Shown here one piece after another: positions 38,108 to 47,177 of a DNA stretch of 64,000 bases. Numbering within the stretch: the stretch's first letter is position 1; every line of letters begins with the position of its first letter. Below the pieces are notes generated by a model. It made no database searches, was not told the DNA's origin, and saw only the letters and a program-made list of their open reading frames with translations. A program made the translations under genes and the position numbers. Origin of the DNA: Biformimicrobium ophioploci (GTDB lineage: Bacteria; Pseudomonadota; Gammaproteobacteria; Pseudomonadales; Cellvibrionaceae). The stretch is from assembly GCF_030270605.1 (NCBI RefSeq), contig NZ_BSYJ01000004.1:428576-492575 (forward strand). The letters run 5' to 3'.

Positions 38108-39946
38108 ATGTTGAAACGCCTGTTGTTGCTGTGGACCCTGGCGATTAGCTCCGCCACTGCCGCTACCATCGACCGGGTTGAGCCACCAAGCTGGTGGGTG
38201 GGGATGCAGTCTTCGAAACTGCAGTTGCTGGTCAAGGGTGACCAGATCGGATCCCTGGCACCGCAGCTGGATTATCCCGGCGTGACCATCAGCGCCAGCC
38301 GCGCAGGCGATGACCGCGATTACCTGTTTATCGACCTGAAAATTTCCGCTTCCGCACAGGCCGGGACCCTACCGCTGCGCTTTATGCAGGGCAATAAAGA
38401 GGTGGCCAGCTACGACTACCCGCTGCAGAAACGCGCTGCCGGTTCCGCACAGCGCAAGGGCTTCAGCCCGGCAGATGTGATTTACCTGGTTATGCCGGAC
38501 CGCTTTGCCAATGGTGACCCGCAGAACGACAAGGTCGATGGCATGCTGGAAGGTCCGGACCGCGATAATATCGGCGGCCGTCACGGCGGCGACCTGCAGG
38601 GCATTATCGACCGCCTCGGCTATATCGAGGACATGGGTTTCACCCAGCTGTGGCTGAACCCGGTGCGTGAAAACAACATGCCGGCGTACTCCTACCACGG
38701 CTATGCGATGACGGATTTCTACCGCATCGATCCACGCTACGGTAGCAACGAGCTGTATTTCACCCTGTCGCGCGAAGCGCGCAAGCGCGGTATCGGCCTG
38801 ATCATGGATGTGGTGCTGAACCACTCCGGTTCCGAGCACTGGTGGGCCAGGCAGCCTCCGTTCAAGGATTGGATCAATAACGGCAACCGCTTTGTACCGA
38901 CCACGCATCGCCGCGAGACCCTGCACGACCCCTACGGCGTGAATGCCGATCGCAGGGGCTTCACCGATGGCTGGTTCGTTAACACCATGCCGGACCTGAA
39001 CCAGCGCAACCCGTACTTTGCCAACTACCTGATCCAGAACAGTATCTGGTGGGTGGAAAGCGCAGGCCTGAGTGGCATTCGTGTGGACACCTACCCCTAC
39101 TCGGACAAGCGTTTCCTGGCCGAGTGGAGCCGTCGTGTCATGGCCGAATACCCGCGCCTGAACATTGTCGGTGAAGAGTGGACCACCAACCCGGCGCTGC
39201 TGGCCTACTGGCAAAAGGGCAGCCATACGCACGATGGCTATGTTTCCGAGCTGCCGAGCGTGTTCGATTTCCCGCTGCAGGAAGCCGTGGTGAAAGGACT
39301 GACCGCAGAGGAAGACCAGTGGAACGGTCTGGTGTACATCTACCGCTCGCTGGTCAACGATTTCCTCTACGGCGACGCCTACAATCTGGTGATTTTCCCG
39401 GACAACCACGACAAGAGCCGCATCTATACCCAGCTGGGCGAGGACAAGGCACTGTGGCGCATGGCCATGGCTTTCTTTGCGACCACGCGCGGTATCCCGC
39501 AGATCTATTCCGGTACTGAAATCCTGCAGGCAAACCCGGACAGCAACGATCATGGCGTGATCCGCGCGGATTTCCCCGGTGGCTGGGACGGCGACACGGT
39601 GGACGCCTTCAGTGGTAAAAATTTGCCACAGGACGTGCGCGAAGCGCAGGAATACCTGCGTGAACTGCTGAACTGGCGCAAGACATCCGCGCCGATTCAT
39701 AAAGGCAAGCTTGCGCACTACGCACCGGCCGATGGCCTGTACGTGTACTTCCGTTTCCACGGCAAGGAAAAGGTCATGGTCGTGCTCAATAAGAACGACG
39801 AGACCACCGAGGTCAACGGCAAGGATTATCCGGAAATGCTGAAAGGCTTCAGCCGCGGCACCGATGCCCTGTCCGGCAAGATTCACAGCCTGAAAAGATT
39901 CAGCGTACCGGCCAGGAGCGCGCTGATCCTGGAGCTGGCGCCGTGA
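38108..39946 (+). CDS. Periplasmic neopullulanase/cyclomaltodextrinase-type GH13 (SusA-like)
   Basis: A 612-residue secreted GH13 enzyme. The signal peptide (1-18, ending SSATAA) precedes an N-terminal beta domain (VEPPSWWVGMQSSKLQLLVKG) typical of Cyc-maltodext_N. The barrel has Asp327 (GIRVDTYP), Glu356 (IVGEEW) and Asp435 (PDNHDKSR). It resembles Bacteroides SusA in domain order, so it likely hydrolyses maltodextrins in the periplasm. It is the first gene of a four-gene run: its TGA overlaps the GTG of the GH31 gene by 4 bp (GTGA), so the two are translationally coupled. Confidence 0.9.
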   Translation: MLKRLLLLWTLAISSATAATIDRVEPPSWWVGMQSSKLQLLVKGDQIGSLAPQLDYPGVTISASRAGDDRDYLFIDLKISASAQAGTLPLRFMQGNKEVASYDYPLQKRAAGSAQRKGFSPADVIYLVMPDRFANGDPQNDKVDGMLEGPDRDNIGGRHGGDLQGIIDRLGYIEDMGFTQLWLNPVRENNMPAYSYHGYAMTDFYRIDPRYGSNELYFTLSREARKRGIGLIMDVVLNHSGSEHWWARQPPFKDWINNGNRFVPTTHRRETLHDPYGVNADRRGFTDGWFVNTMPDLNQRNPYFANYLIQNSIWWVESAGLSGIRVDTYPYSDKRFLAEWSRRVMAEYPRLNIVGEEWTTNPALLAYWQKGSHTHDGYVSELPSVFDFPLQEAVVKGLTAEEDQWNGLVYIYRSLVNDFLYGDAYNLVIFPDNHDKSRIYTQLGEDKALWRMAMAFFATTRGIPQIYSGTEILQANPDSNDHGVIRADFPGGWDGDTVDAFSGKNLPQDVREAQEYLRELLNWRKTSAPIHKGKLAHYAPADGLYVYFRFHGKEKVMVVLNKNDETTEVNGKDYPEMLKGFSRGTDALSGKIHSLKRFSVPARSALILELAP

Positions 39947-42321
39947 GACTGAAAAGCTTTTTCGTGATGCTGGCTTTGGCCACCAGCCTGCCGCTGGTGG
40001 CTCAGGATTATGCCGGCCACCAGCTGGACAGCAATGTGCTGCAGATTCGCACGGATGCACCGGATAACACCAGCGTGCGTATCCGCGCGTTGAATGCGCA
40101 TGCGTTTGAGGTGCATTACAGTGCGGAAGGCGTACGCCAGCTGCCCTCCTATGCGCTCAAGGAAGGCCTGCAAGCCAGCGCTGTGGAACTGCAGGAGCGC
40201 GATGACAGGCTGATCGTGGATGCGGGCGCTATCCGTGCGGAAATCCGCAAGGCGCCCCTGCAGATCGCTTTCTACCGCGGTGATGAACTGTTGTTGCGCG
40301 AGGAAGCCGGGTTCTTCGCCCACGACACCATGCGCGGTTTCCGCTTTGCACTCTCACCTGGGGAAAAGCTTCTTGGCGGCGGCGAGCGTGTCATGGGTAT
40401 GGATCGGCGCGGCCAGCGCATGCCGCTCTACAATCGCGCCCACTACGGCTACGAGACCGAATCCGAGCAGATGTATTTCAGCCTGCCGGCGGTGATGTCG
40501 GATCGCAAATACCTGCTGCTGTTTGATAATAGCGCCTCGGGTCACCTCGATATCGGCAAGACCGAAGCCGACGTGCTGCAGTTTGAGGCCGTCGCCGGCC
40601 GTACCGGTTATGTGGTGGTTGCCGGGGAAAATTATCCGGACCTGATTGGCAATTACACGGCAGTGACCGGCGCCCAGCCGCTGCCGCCGCGCTGGGCGCT
40701 CGGCAATTTTGCCTCGCGCTTCGGTTATCGCTCCGAGAAGGAAGTGCGCGAAGTGGTGGCGAAGTTCCGCGAGGAGGACTTCCCGCTCGACGCCGTGGTG
40801 CTGGATATTTTCTGGTTCGGTCCCGACATCAAGGGCCATATGGGTACCCTGGACTGGGATCGCAACGCCTTCCCGAATGCGGAGCAGATGATCGCGGACT
40901 TCCAGGCCGACGGTATCAATACCATCCTGGTTACCGAGCCGTTCATCCTGACCAGTTCAAAGCGCTGGGATGATGCCGTTGCGGCGGATGTACTGGCGAA
41001 GGACCTGGCCGGCAGGCCGAAGACGTTCGACTTCTACTTCGGCAATACCGGTCTGGTGGATGTGTTCGACGAAAAGGCGGCGGACTGGTTCTGGAATATC
41101 AACAAGGGCCTGCTTGAGCAGGGTGTGGCCGGTATCTGGGGCGACCTGGGCGAGCCGGAAGTACACCCGTCGGATACCATCCATGCGGTCGGGCCTGCCG
41201 ATGCCGTTCACAATGCCTACGGGCACAAGTGGGCGCAGCTGCTGTACGAAAACCACGAGCGCGAGTTCGCGGAACAGCGTCCGTTTATCATGATGCGGGC
41301 CGGCTTTCCCGGCAGCCAGCGCTTCGGCATGATTCCCTGGACCGGTGACGTAAACCGCACCTGGGGTGGCCTCAAGCCGCAGGTGGAGCTCGCGCTGCAG
41401 ATGGGCCTGATGGGCTTCGGTTACATCCACTCTGATCTGGGCGGCTTTGCCGGTGGTGAGAAGTTCGATCGCGAACTCTATATTCGCTGGCTGCAGTACG
41501 GTGTGTTCCAGCCGGTTTACCGCCCGCATGCGCAGGAGCATATTGCCCCTGAGCCGGTGCTGCATGACCGCAAGACTCGCAATATCCTGCGTGAGTACGT
41601 CAAGCTGCGTTACCGTTTGTTGCCCTACAACTACACCCTCGCTTATCAGAATGCTGTCAGCGGCATGCCGCTGATGCGACCGCTGTTTTTCGAGGATGAA
41701 TCCCTGTTCGACTACACCGATGCCTACCTGTGGGGAGATGCCTTCCTGGTGGCGCCGGTGAAGGAGAGCGGGCTGCGCCGTGTACCGGTCAGACTGCCTG
41801 CGGGTGCCTGGTTTGATTTCTGGAGTGGTGAGCGTTACGAAGGCGACCGTGAAATCAGCGTTCGCGTGAAACTCGATACCATTCCGGTGCTGGTTCGTGC
41901 AGGCTCGCTGGTGCCGATGGTGGATGCGGTCCGCACGACCCGTGACTACTCCACGGAAAAACTGCAGCTGCACTACTGGGCGGATGAGTCCATGACCGAG
42001 TCCAGCGCTGAGCTGTTCGATGACGACGGTCGCACGCACAAGAGCATCGACAAGGGCGAATTTGAACTGCTCACGTTTGGGGCGGATCGCAAAGGTGCCG
42101 CGTTGACCCTGTCCATGAAGAAAAGCGGCAAGGGTTTCTCGGGCGCACCGCAGCAGCGCGAAATCTCTGTGACGGTGCATAACTGGCCGCAGGTTCCGGG
42201 TGCTGTCCAGTTGGAGGGCGAGCCGGTCGAGTTCGAATACGATCGCAAGCTACGCACCCTGACCTTTACCGTGCAGTGGCAGGGTGGGGCACAGGACATA
42301 AAAATTTCGCCGGCAGAATAA
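39943..42321 (+). CDS. GH31 enzyme, probable oligosaccharide 4-alpha-D-glucosyltransferase (Agd31B-like)
   Basis: A 792-residue exported GH31 protein, GTG start overlapping the previous stop. Signal peptide about 1-21 (LPLVAQ). Nucleophile Asp401 lies in GIWGDLGEPEVHP and the acid/base Asp469 in WTGDVNRTW. Cellvibrio japonicus Agd31B, a GH31 transglucosidase that disproportionates malto-oligosaccharides, is my closest recollection for this loop and the secreted context; a plain alpha-glucosidase remains possible. It would rearrange dextrins for uptake or debranching in the periplasm or at the cell surface. Confidence 0.85.
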   Translation: MRLKSFFVMLALATSLPLVAQDYAGHQLDSNVLQIRTDAPDNTSVRIRALNAHAFEVHYSAEGVRQLPSYALKEGLQASAVELQERDDRLIVDAGAIRAEIRKAPLQIAFYRGDELLLREEAGFFAHDTMRGFRFALSPGEKLLGGGERVMGMDRRGQRMPLYNRAHYGYETESEQMYFSLPAVMSDRKYLLLFDNSASGHLDIGKTEADVLQFEAVAGRTGYVVVAGENYPDLIGNYTAVTGAQPLPPRWALGNFASRFGYRSEKEVREVVAKFREEDFPLDAVVLDIFWFGPDIKGHMGTLDWDRNAFPNAEQMIADFQADGINTILVTEPFILTSSKRWDDAVAADVLAKDLAGRPKTFDFYFGNTGLVDVFDEKAADWFWNINKGLLEQGVAGIWGDLGEPEVHPSDTIHAVGPADAVHNAYGHKWAQLLYENHEREFAEQRPFIMMRAGFPGSQRFGMIPWTGDVNRTWGGLKPQVELALQMGLMGFGYIHSDLGGFAGGEKFDRELYIRWLQYGVFQPVYRPHAQEHIAPEPVLHDRKTRNILREYVKLRYRLLPYNYTLAYQNAVSGMPLMRPLFFEDESLFDYTDAYLWGDAFLVAPVKESGLRRVPVRLPAGAWFDFWSGERYEGDREISVRVKLDTIPVLVRAGSLVPMVDAVRTTRDYSTEKLQLHYWADESMTESSAELFDDDGRTHKSIDKGEFELLTFGADRKGAALTLSMKKSGKGFSGAPQQREISVTVHNWPQVPGAVQLEGEPVEFEYDRKLRTLTFTVQWQGGAQDIKISPAE

Positions 42322-42361
42322 CAGCGAATAAAAGATTCAGGCTGATAGACAGTAGAACAAT

Positions 42362-44284
42362 ATGATCAAGAAAAAACTTTCCCTTTTACTGGGCGCGCTG
42401 GTGCTGGCGTCCTGCTCCGGCGATGAACGCGCGCAGAAAAGCGTTCAGGTACAGCCGGCAGAAACAGAGGCGTCTCAGGCTGCCGTCGTGCAAAAGCCGG
42501 TGGTTTACCAGGTGTTTACCCGCCTGTTCGGCAATACCAATACCACCAACAAGCAGTGGGGTACCAGGGAAGAAAACGGTGTTGGCAAGTTTGCCGACTT
42601 TACCGACAAGGCGCTGCAGGAAATCCGGGCGATGGGTGTGACCCATATCTGGTACACCGGCGTGCCGCACCATGCGTTGGTGGGGGACTATACCGAGTTT
42701 GGTATCGACCAGGATGATCCGGATGTGGTCAAGGGCCGCGCTGGTTCTCCTTATGCCGTACGTGATTACTACAGTGTGAACCCGGACCTGGCCCAGGATC
42801 CGGCCCGGCGTCTCGAAGAGTTTGAAGCACTGATCGAGCGCAGCCACAAGCACGGCCTCAAGGTGGTGATCGATATCGTGCCGAACCATGTTGCACGGAA
42901 CTATCGTTCGCTGGCCAAGCCGGAAGGCGTGGAAGATTTCGGTGCGAATGACGATACGTCCGTCGAGTATGCGCCCAACAATGATTTCTATTACGTGGTG
43001 GGCCAGGATTTCCGCGTGCCGGAGCCCGAGGGTGGTTACCAGCCTATTGGTGGCGAAGCGCACCCGCTGGCGGACGGCGTGTTTGATGAGAGCCCGGCCA
43101 AGTGGACCGGCAACGGTGCCCGCGCGGCACAGCCGGGTTTCCACGACTGGTATGAAACCGTAAAGATCAACTACGGTGTGCGCCCGGACGGTAGCTTCGA
43201 CTTCCCGAAGCTGCCGGCGGAATATGCGCAGAAAGACCTGGCCGAGCACTTTGCTTTCTGGCAGGGCAAGGACGTACCGCCGAGCTGGAAAAAATTCCGC
43301 GATATCACCCAGTACTGGCTGGAGAAGGGTGTGGATGGTTTCCGCTATGACATGGCCGAGATGGTACCGGTGGAGTTCTGGAGCTACCTGAACTCGGCGA
43401 TCAAGGCGACCAATCCGGACGCCTTCCTGCTGGCAGAGGTTTATAACCCGGATCTGTACCGCGATTACCTTTACCAGGGCAAGATGGATTACCTGTACGA
43501 CAAGGTCGGCCTGTACGACACGCTGAAGCCGATCATGCAGGGCCGTGAGAGCACCGATGCCATTGTCGAGCGCCAGCGCGAAGTGGCGGACATCGATCGC
43601 TATATGCTGCGCTTCCTGGAAAACCATGACGAGCAGCGTATCGCGAGCCCGGACTTCGCCGGCGATGCGGAGAAGGCCCGCCCGGCCATGGTGGTTTCAG
43701 CAACCATCGGTACCTCTGCGACCATGCTCTACTTCGGCCAGGATGTTGGCGAGAAAGGCGAGGGCGACGCCGGTTTTGGTGACCCGACCCGCACCACCAT
43801 CTTCGATTACTGGGGCGTGCCCGCGCACCAGCGCTGGATGAACGGTGGCGCCTTCGATGGCGGCCAGCTGAGTGAACAGGAGAAAGCGCTGCGCGACTTC
43901 TACAAGCGCGTGCTGAACCTGTCCAAGGACAGCGTGGCACTGCGTGGCGAGTATATCGACCTGCACCAGTACAATCGCGAGAACACCGAAGGTTATAGCG
44001 AGAAGGTGTTCGCCTTTGCCCGTGCCGCTGGCGGCAATGGCAAGGATGAAAAGCTGGTGATCGTTGCAAACTTCGATAGCGAACAGGGCGCGGCGTTTGA
44101 GCTGCAGTTGCCTGCGCAGGTGCAGGGTGCATGGGAGCTGGCAGACGGTAGTTACCCGATGGCAGAGCAGCTCTACGGCGAACTCAACAGCACTTTGCAG
44201 GTGGAAGCCGGCAAGGCCACCGTGGCAATCAAGCTGCAGCCGCTGGAGTCCGTGGTGCTGAAACTGGAAGCTGCCGGTGAATAA
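42362..44284 (+). CDS. Lipoprotein alpha-amylase (GH13, SusG-like)
   Basis: A 640-residue GH13 enzyme. The signal MIKKKLSLLLGALVLASC has a lipobox with Cys18, so the enzyme is membrane-anchored, like SusG of Bacteroides. Catalytic residues Asp330 (DGFRYDMAEM), Glu359 (LLAEVYNP) and Asp423 (ENHDEQRI). It contains a long insert between the first motifs (about 110-270) that may shape an oligosaccharide site. It begins 41 bp after the GH31 gene and its TAA overlaps the esterase start, so it belongs to the same operon. Confidence 0.9.
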   Translation: MIKKKLSLLLGALVLASCSGDERAQKSVQVQPAETEASQAAVVQKPVVYQVFTRLFGNTNTTNKQWGTREENGVGKFADFTDKALQEIRAMGVTHIWYTGVPHHALVGDYTEFGIDQDDPDVVKGRAGSPYAVRDYYSVNPDLAQDPARRLEEFEALIERSHKHGLKVVIDIVPNHVARNYRSLAKPEGVEDFGANDDTSVEYAPNNDFYYVVGQDFRVPEPEGGYQPIGGEAHPLADGVFDESPAKWTGNGARAAQPGFHDWYETVKINYGVRPDGSFDFPKLPAEYAQKDLAEHFAFWQGKDVPPSWKKFRDITQYWLEKGVDGFRYDMAEMVPVEFWSYLNSAIKATNPDAFLLAEVYNPDLYRDYLYQGKMDYLYDKVGLYDTLKPIMQGRESTDAIVERQREVADIDRYMLRFLENHDEQRIASPDFAGDAEKARPAMVVSATIGTSATMLYFGQDVGEKGEGDAGFGDPTRTTIFDYWGVPAHQRWMNGGAFDGGQLSEQEKALRDFYKRVLNLSKDSVALRGEYIDLHQYNRENTEGYSEKVFAFARAAGGNGKDEKLVIVANFDSEQGAAFELQLPAQVQGAWELADGSYPMAEQLYGELNSTLQVEAGKATVAIKLQPLESVVLKLEAAGE

Positions 44285-45128
44285 ACTCGCGCTGTTGCTG
44301 CTCGGGATGGTGGTTGCCTGCGGTGCTGCAGGCAATACGTCTCCGTCCACTTCCACCTCCGCCTCCACCTCTACGGCCAGCAACAATGTCACGGTACTGG
44401 ATGAGGCGTTTACCATTCCCGCGTTGGAGCGTCAGCGTACCGTGCGTCTTTACCTGCCGCCGGGCTATGCAACCTCGGGCAAGCGCTATCCGGTGCTGTA
44501 TATGCACGATGGGCAGAACCTGTTCGACGATACGACCGCCTATGCCGGTGAGTGGGGCGTGGATGAGGCGCTGGATCAACTTGCCAGTGAAAACGCACTG
44601 GAGCTGATCGTGGTCGGCATCGATCACGGCAATGACAAACGCATCAATGAGTTGAACCCCTTTGCCAATGAGCGCTTCGGTGCCGGTGAGGGGGAAGACT
44701 ACCTGGCTTTTCTGGTCGGGACCCTGAAGCCGTATATCGACCGCAACTACCGCACCCTGGGCGACCGGGAACATACCGCCATCATGGGCAGTTCCATGGG
44801 CGGGCATATTTCCCACTATGCGATTCACCGCTATCCGCAGGTGTTCAGCAAGGCCGGTATTTTTTCTCCGGCTTACTGGACCGGCCCGCAGATCTTCGAG
44901 CATTCCCGTACAGCCCAGGTACCGGAAGATGCCCGCCTGTACCTGCTGATGGGCAGTGAGGAAGGCGAGGAGATGGTGGAGAATATGCAGCGTATGACGG
45001 CACAGCTGCGCAGTAATGGGCACGCGGATGACGTCCTGGTTTCGCGTGTTGTGGCCGGTGCGGGCCATAACGAAGGTTTCTGGCGGGCCGAGTTTCCCGC
45101 TGCGGTGCAGTGGCTCTTTCAGGACTGA
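44277..45128 (+). CDS. Secreted esterase, alpha/beta hydrolase (esterase D family)
   Basis: A 283-residue alpha/beta hydrolase with GTG start overlapping the amylase stop by 8 bp. The N-terminus MNKLALLLLGMVVAC looks like a lipoprotein signal (Cys15), followed by a Ser/Thr-rich linker. The nucleophile elbow GSSMGG, LYMHDGQNLFDD and the C-terminal GAGHNEGFW give the Ser-Asp-His triad of the esterase D/feruloyl-esterase-like fold. Its position at the end of the amylase operon suggests it acts on acylated or modified glucans, but this is only context. Confidence 0.8.
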   Translation: MNKLALLLLGMVVACGAAGNTSPSTSTSASTSTASNNVTVLDEAFTIPALERQRTVRLYLPPGYATSGKRYPVLYMHDGQNLFDDTTAYAGEWGVDEALDQLASENALELIVVGIDHGNDKRINELNPFANERFGAGEGEDYLAFLVGTLKPYIDRNYRTLGDREHTAIMGSSMGGHISHYAIHRYPQVFSKAGIFSPAYWTGPQIFEHSRTAQVPEDARLYLLMGSEEGEEMVENMQRMTAQLRSNGHADDVLVSRVVAGAGHNEGFWRAEFPAAVQWLFQD

Positions 45129-45137
45129 TGAACTTAT

Positions 45138-45163
45138 GGGGTCAGAGCTATCGCTCTGACCCC
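45138..45163. repeat. REP-like inverted repeat (single unit)
   Basis: GGGGTCAGAGC, loop TATC, GCTCTGACCCC: a 26-bp perfect hairpin 10 bp after the esterase stop; it may serve as an RNA 3'-end stem for the amylase operon. Confidence 0.9.
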
Positions 45164-45221
45164 AGTAATTGCAGCCAAACGCTATTATTATCTGCAACGC
45201 TAAAAGAAGCAGGTAAGCGTT

Positions 45222-47078
45222 ATGTTGACTCACCCCAGATCCGGGGCCACCTTCCAGTGGAAAGATCTCCTCAAATCCGGCGATCGCATCTTTATCGGCT
45301 CCAATGCCGCTGTCCCCTCTGCCCTGGTCGATGACCTGATCACGCATCGCGGCGAACTGCGGGATATAGAAGCGACCCACATCCTCACGCTGGAAGATCA
45401 CTGGGCCAGGCGTGAATACGACGACCTGTTCAAGGTCAATTCGCTGTTTATTGGCGGCGACAACGTGCGCCAGGCCATCGCGGAAGGGCGTGCAGATTAC
45501 ACCCCGAGTTTCCTGTCCGAAGTGCCGCGCCTGTTCAGTGACCGGATCCTGCCGCTGGACGCCGCGCTGGTGATGGTCACGCCGCCGGACGAGTTCGGCT
45601 ACTGCTCGCTGGGTGTCAGTGTCGATGTGGTATCGGCAGCGGTGAAGAATGCGCGTCATGTGGTAGCGCTGGTCAACCCCAATATGCCGCGCACCAATGG
45701 TCACAGCTTTATCCATATCGACCAGATATCGGCCTGGATGGATTCGGACAAGCCGATTCCGGAACTGGCGCCGCCGCAGCTCGACCAGGTGACAGAGCAG
45801 ATCGGCCAGTATGTCTCTCTGTTGATTGAGGATGGCGCCACCCTGCAGCTGGGGATCGGCAAAATACCGGATGCCGTGTTGCGCTACCTTGGCAACCACA
45901 AGGACCTCGGCCTGCACAGCGAGATGATCTCCGACGGAGTGATCGACCTGATCCGCAAGGGTGTGATCAACAATCGGCGCAAGACATTCCACAAGGGCAA
46001 GACCATTGCCACTTTCTGCATGGGTACCCGCGACCTGTACGATTTTGTGGACGGCAACCCCCATGTGGAGTTCTATCCTGCAGAGCATGTCAATTCGCCG
46101 GTCAAGATCGCGCGCAATGACAATATGGTGTCGATTAACAGTGCGATTGAAGTGGATCTTACTGGCCAGGTTGTGGCCGACTCCATCGGCTACAAGTTTT
46201 ACAGCGGTATTGGCGGCCAGGTGGACTTTATCCGCGGTGCAGCGCTGAGTAAGGGCGGTAAGCCGATCATCGCACTGCCCTCGACCACAAAGGACGGTAA
46301 AATTTCCAAGATCGTCGCCCAGGTTACCGAAGGCGGCGGGGTGGTGACCTCGCGCGGGCATGTGCACTATGTCGTGACCGAATACGGCATTGCTTCCCTG
46401 CGTGGCAAGAGTATTCGCGAGCGTGCGCTGGAGCTGATCCGGATTGCGCACCCCAGGTTCCGTCGTGAATTGCTGAATGAAGTGCGCAAGTATTACTGGG
46501 TACCGGAATACCAGGAGCAGATGCCAACGCCTGTGCCGGAGCTGGGGCCGGTGGAAATGAAAAAGTACACGTTCGATGGCATTGAGTATACGTTGCGGCC
46601 GCTGCACCCGGCGGATGAGCGCAAGCTGCAGGAGTTCTTTTATACCCACAACAAGGAGACCCTGATGATGCGTTACAATCACCACGTAACGCATATGTCC
46701 CGGGAAAAATCCTGTAGTCTGGTGAGTGTCGACCAGGAAAAGGACCTGGCTCTTTGCTTTACCGACCAGGAGGAAGGTGAAGTGATCCAGGGGGTTGGCC
46801 GCTACTACTATATCGAGGCCAACAACAGTTGTGAGGTGGCGTTTGTGATCAAGGAAAGCCGGCGCGGCAAGGGTATCGCCTCAACACTGCTCAAGGAGAT
46901 GGAGCAGGTGGCGCGCATGCGCGGCATTGACAAGATGATCGCCGCGGTGCGTCGCGACAACAAGCCGATGCTGGCGGTGTTCGAGAACCGGGGTTTTGTG
47001 AGTAAGCCCGGTGATGATATGGGTGAGGTTTACCTGGAGCTGGATTTGAAAAGCAAGGGGTCAGAGCGTGAGCTCTGA
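45222..47078 (+). CDS. Acetyl-CoA hydrolase/CoA-transferase fused to a GNAT acetyltransferase
   Basis: A 618-residue fusion. Residues 1-430 are an acetyl-CoA hydrolase/transferase (class I CoA transferase fold; segments IGSNAAVPSALVDDLITH, GIGKIPDAVLRYLGNHKDLGLHSEM and YKFYSGIGGQVDFIRGA). Residues about 447-610 are a GNAT domain with the acetyl-CoA motif RRGKGIASTLL. Such fusions occur in many proteobacteria, but the target of the GNAT domain is unknown. The last residues GSEREL and the TGA stop are encoded by a REP-like unit, so the C-terminus was altered by repeat insertion. The neighbour downstream is a histone-deacetylase-family gene. Confidence 0.9.
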   Translation: MLTHPRSGATFQWKDLLKSGDRIFIGSNAAVPSALVDDLITHRGELRDIEATHILTLEDHWARREYDDLFKVNSLFIGGDNVRQAIAEGRADYTPSFLSEVPRLFSDRILPLDAALVMVTPPDEFGYCSLGVSVDVVSAAVKNARHVVALVNPNMPRTNGHSFIHIDQISAWMDSDKPIPELAPPQLDQVTEQIGQYVSLLIEDGATLQLGIGKIPDAVLRYLGNHKDLGLHSEMISDGVIDLIRKGVINNRRKTFHKGKTIATFCMGTRDLYDFVDGNPHVEFYPAEHVNSPVKIARNDNMVSINSAIEVDLTGQVVADSIGYKFYSGIGGQVDFIRGAALSKGGKPIIALPSTTKDGKISKIVAQVTEGGGVVTSRGHVHYVVTEYGIASLRGKSIRERALELIRIAHPRFRRELLNEVRKYYWVPEYQEQMPTPVPELGPVEMKKYTFDGIEYTLRPLHPADERKLQEFFYTHNKETLMMRYNHHVTHMSREKSCSLVSVDQEKDLALCFTDQEEGEVIQGVGRYYYIEANNSCEVAFVIKESRRGKGIASTLLKEMEQVARMRGIDKMIAAVRRDNKPMLAVFENRGFVSKPGDDMGEVYLELDLKSKGSEREL

Positions 47079-47166
47079 CCCCTTAAATCGGCTGGAGTCA
47101 GAGCCAAAGCTCTGACCCCTAAAGTCCAACAACGATAAATGGGGTCAGAGCCAAAGCTCTGACCCC
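47057..47166. repeat. REP-like inverted repeat array (3 units)
   Basis: Units at 47057-47082, 47094-47119 (first arm GGAGTCAGAGC, one change) and 47141-47166. The first overlaps the end of the GNAT-fusion gene and provides its TGA; the third ends 11 bp before the next ATG, just ahead of its AAGGAA ribosome-binding site. Confidence 0.95.
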
Positions 47167-47177
47167 AAGGAATAGAT

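Noticed and set aside
44229..46694. 821-residue antisense open frame
   Set aside because: It lies opposite the esterase and the CoA-transferase-GNAT genes, which have clear family motifs; this frame has no recognisable domain and crosses a REP unit.
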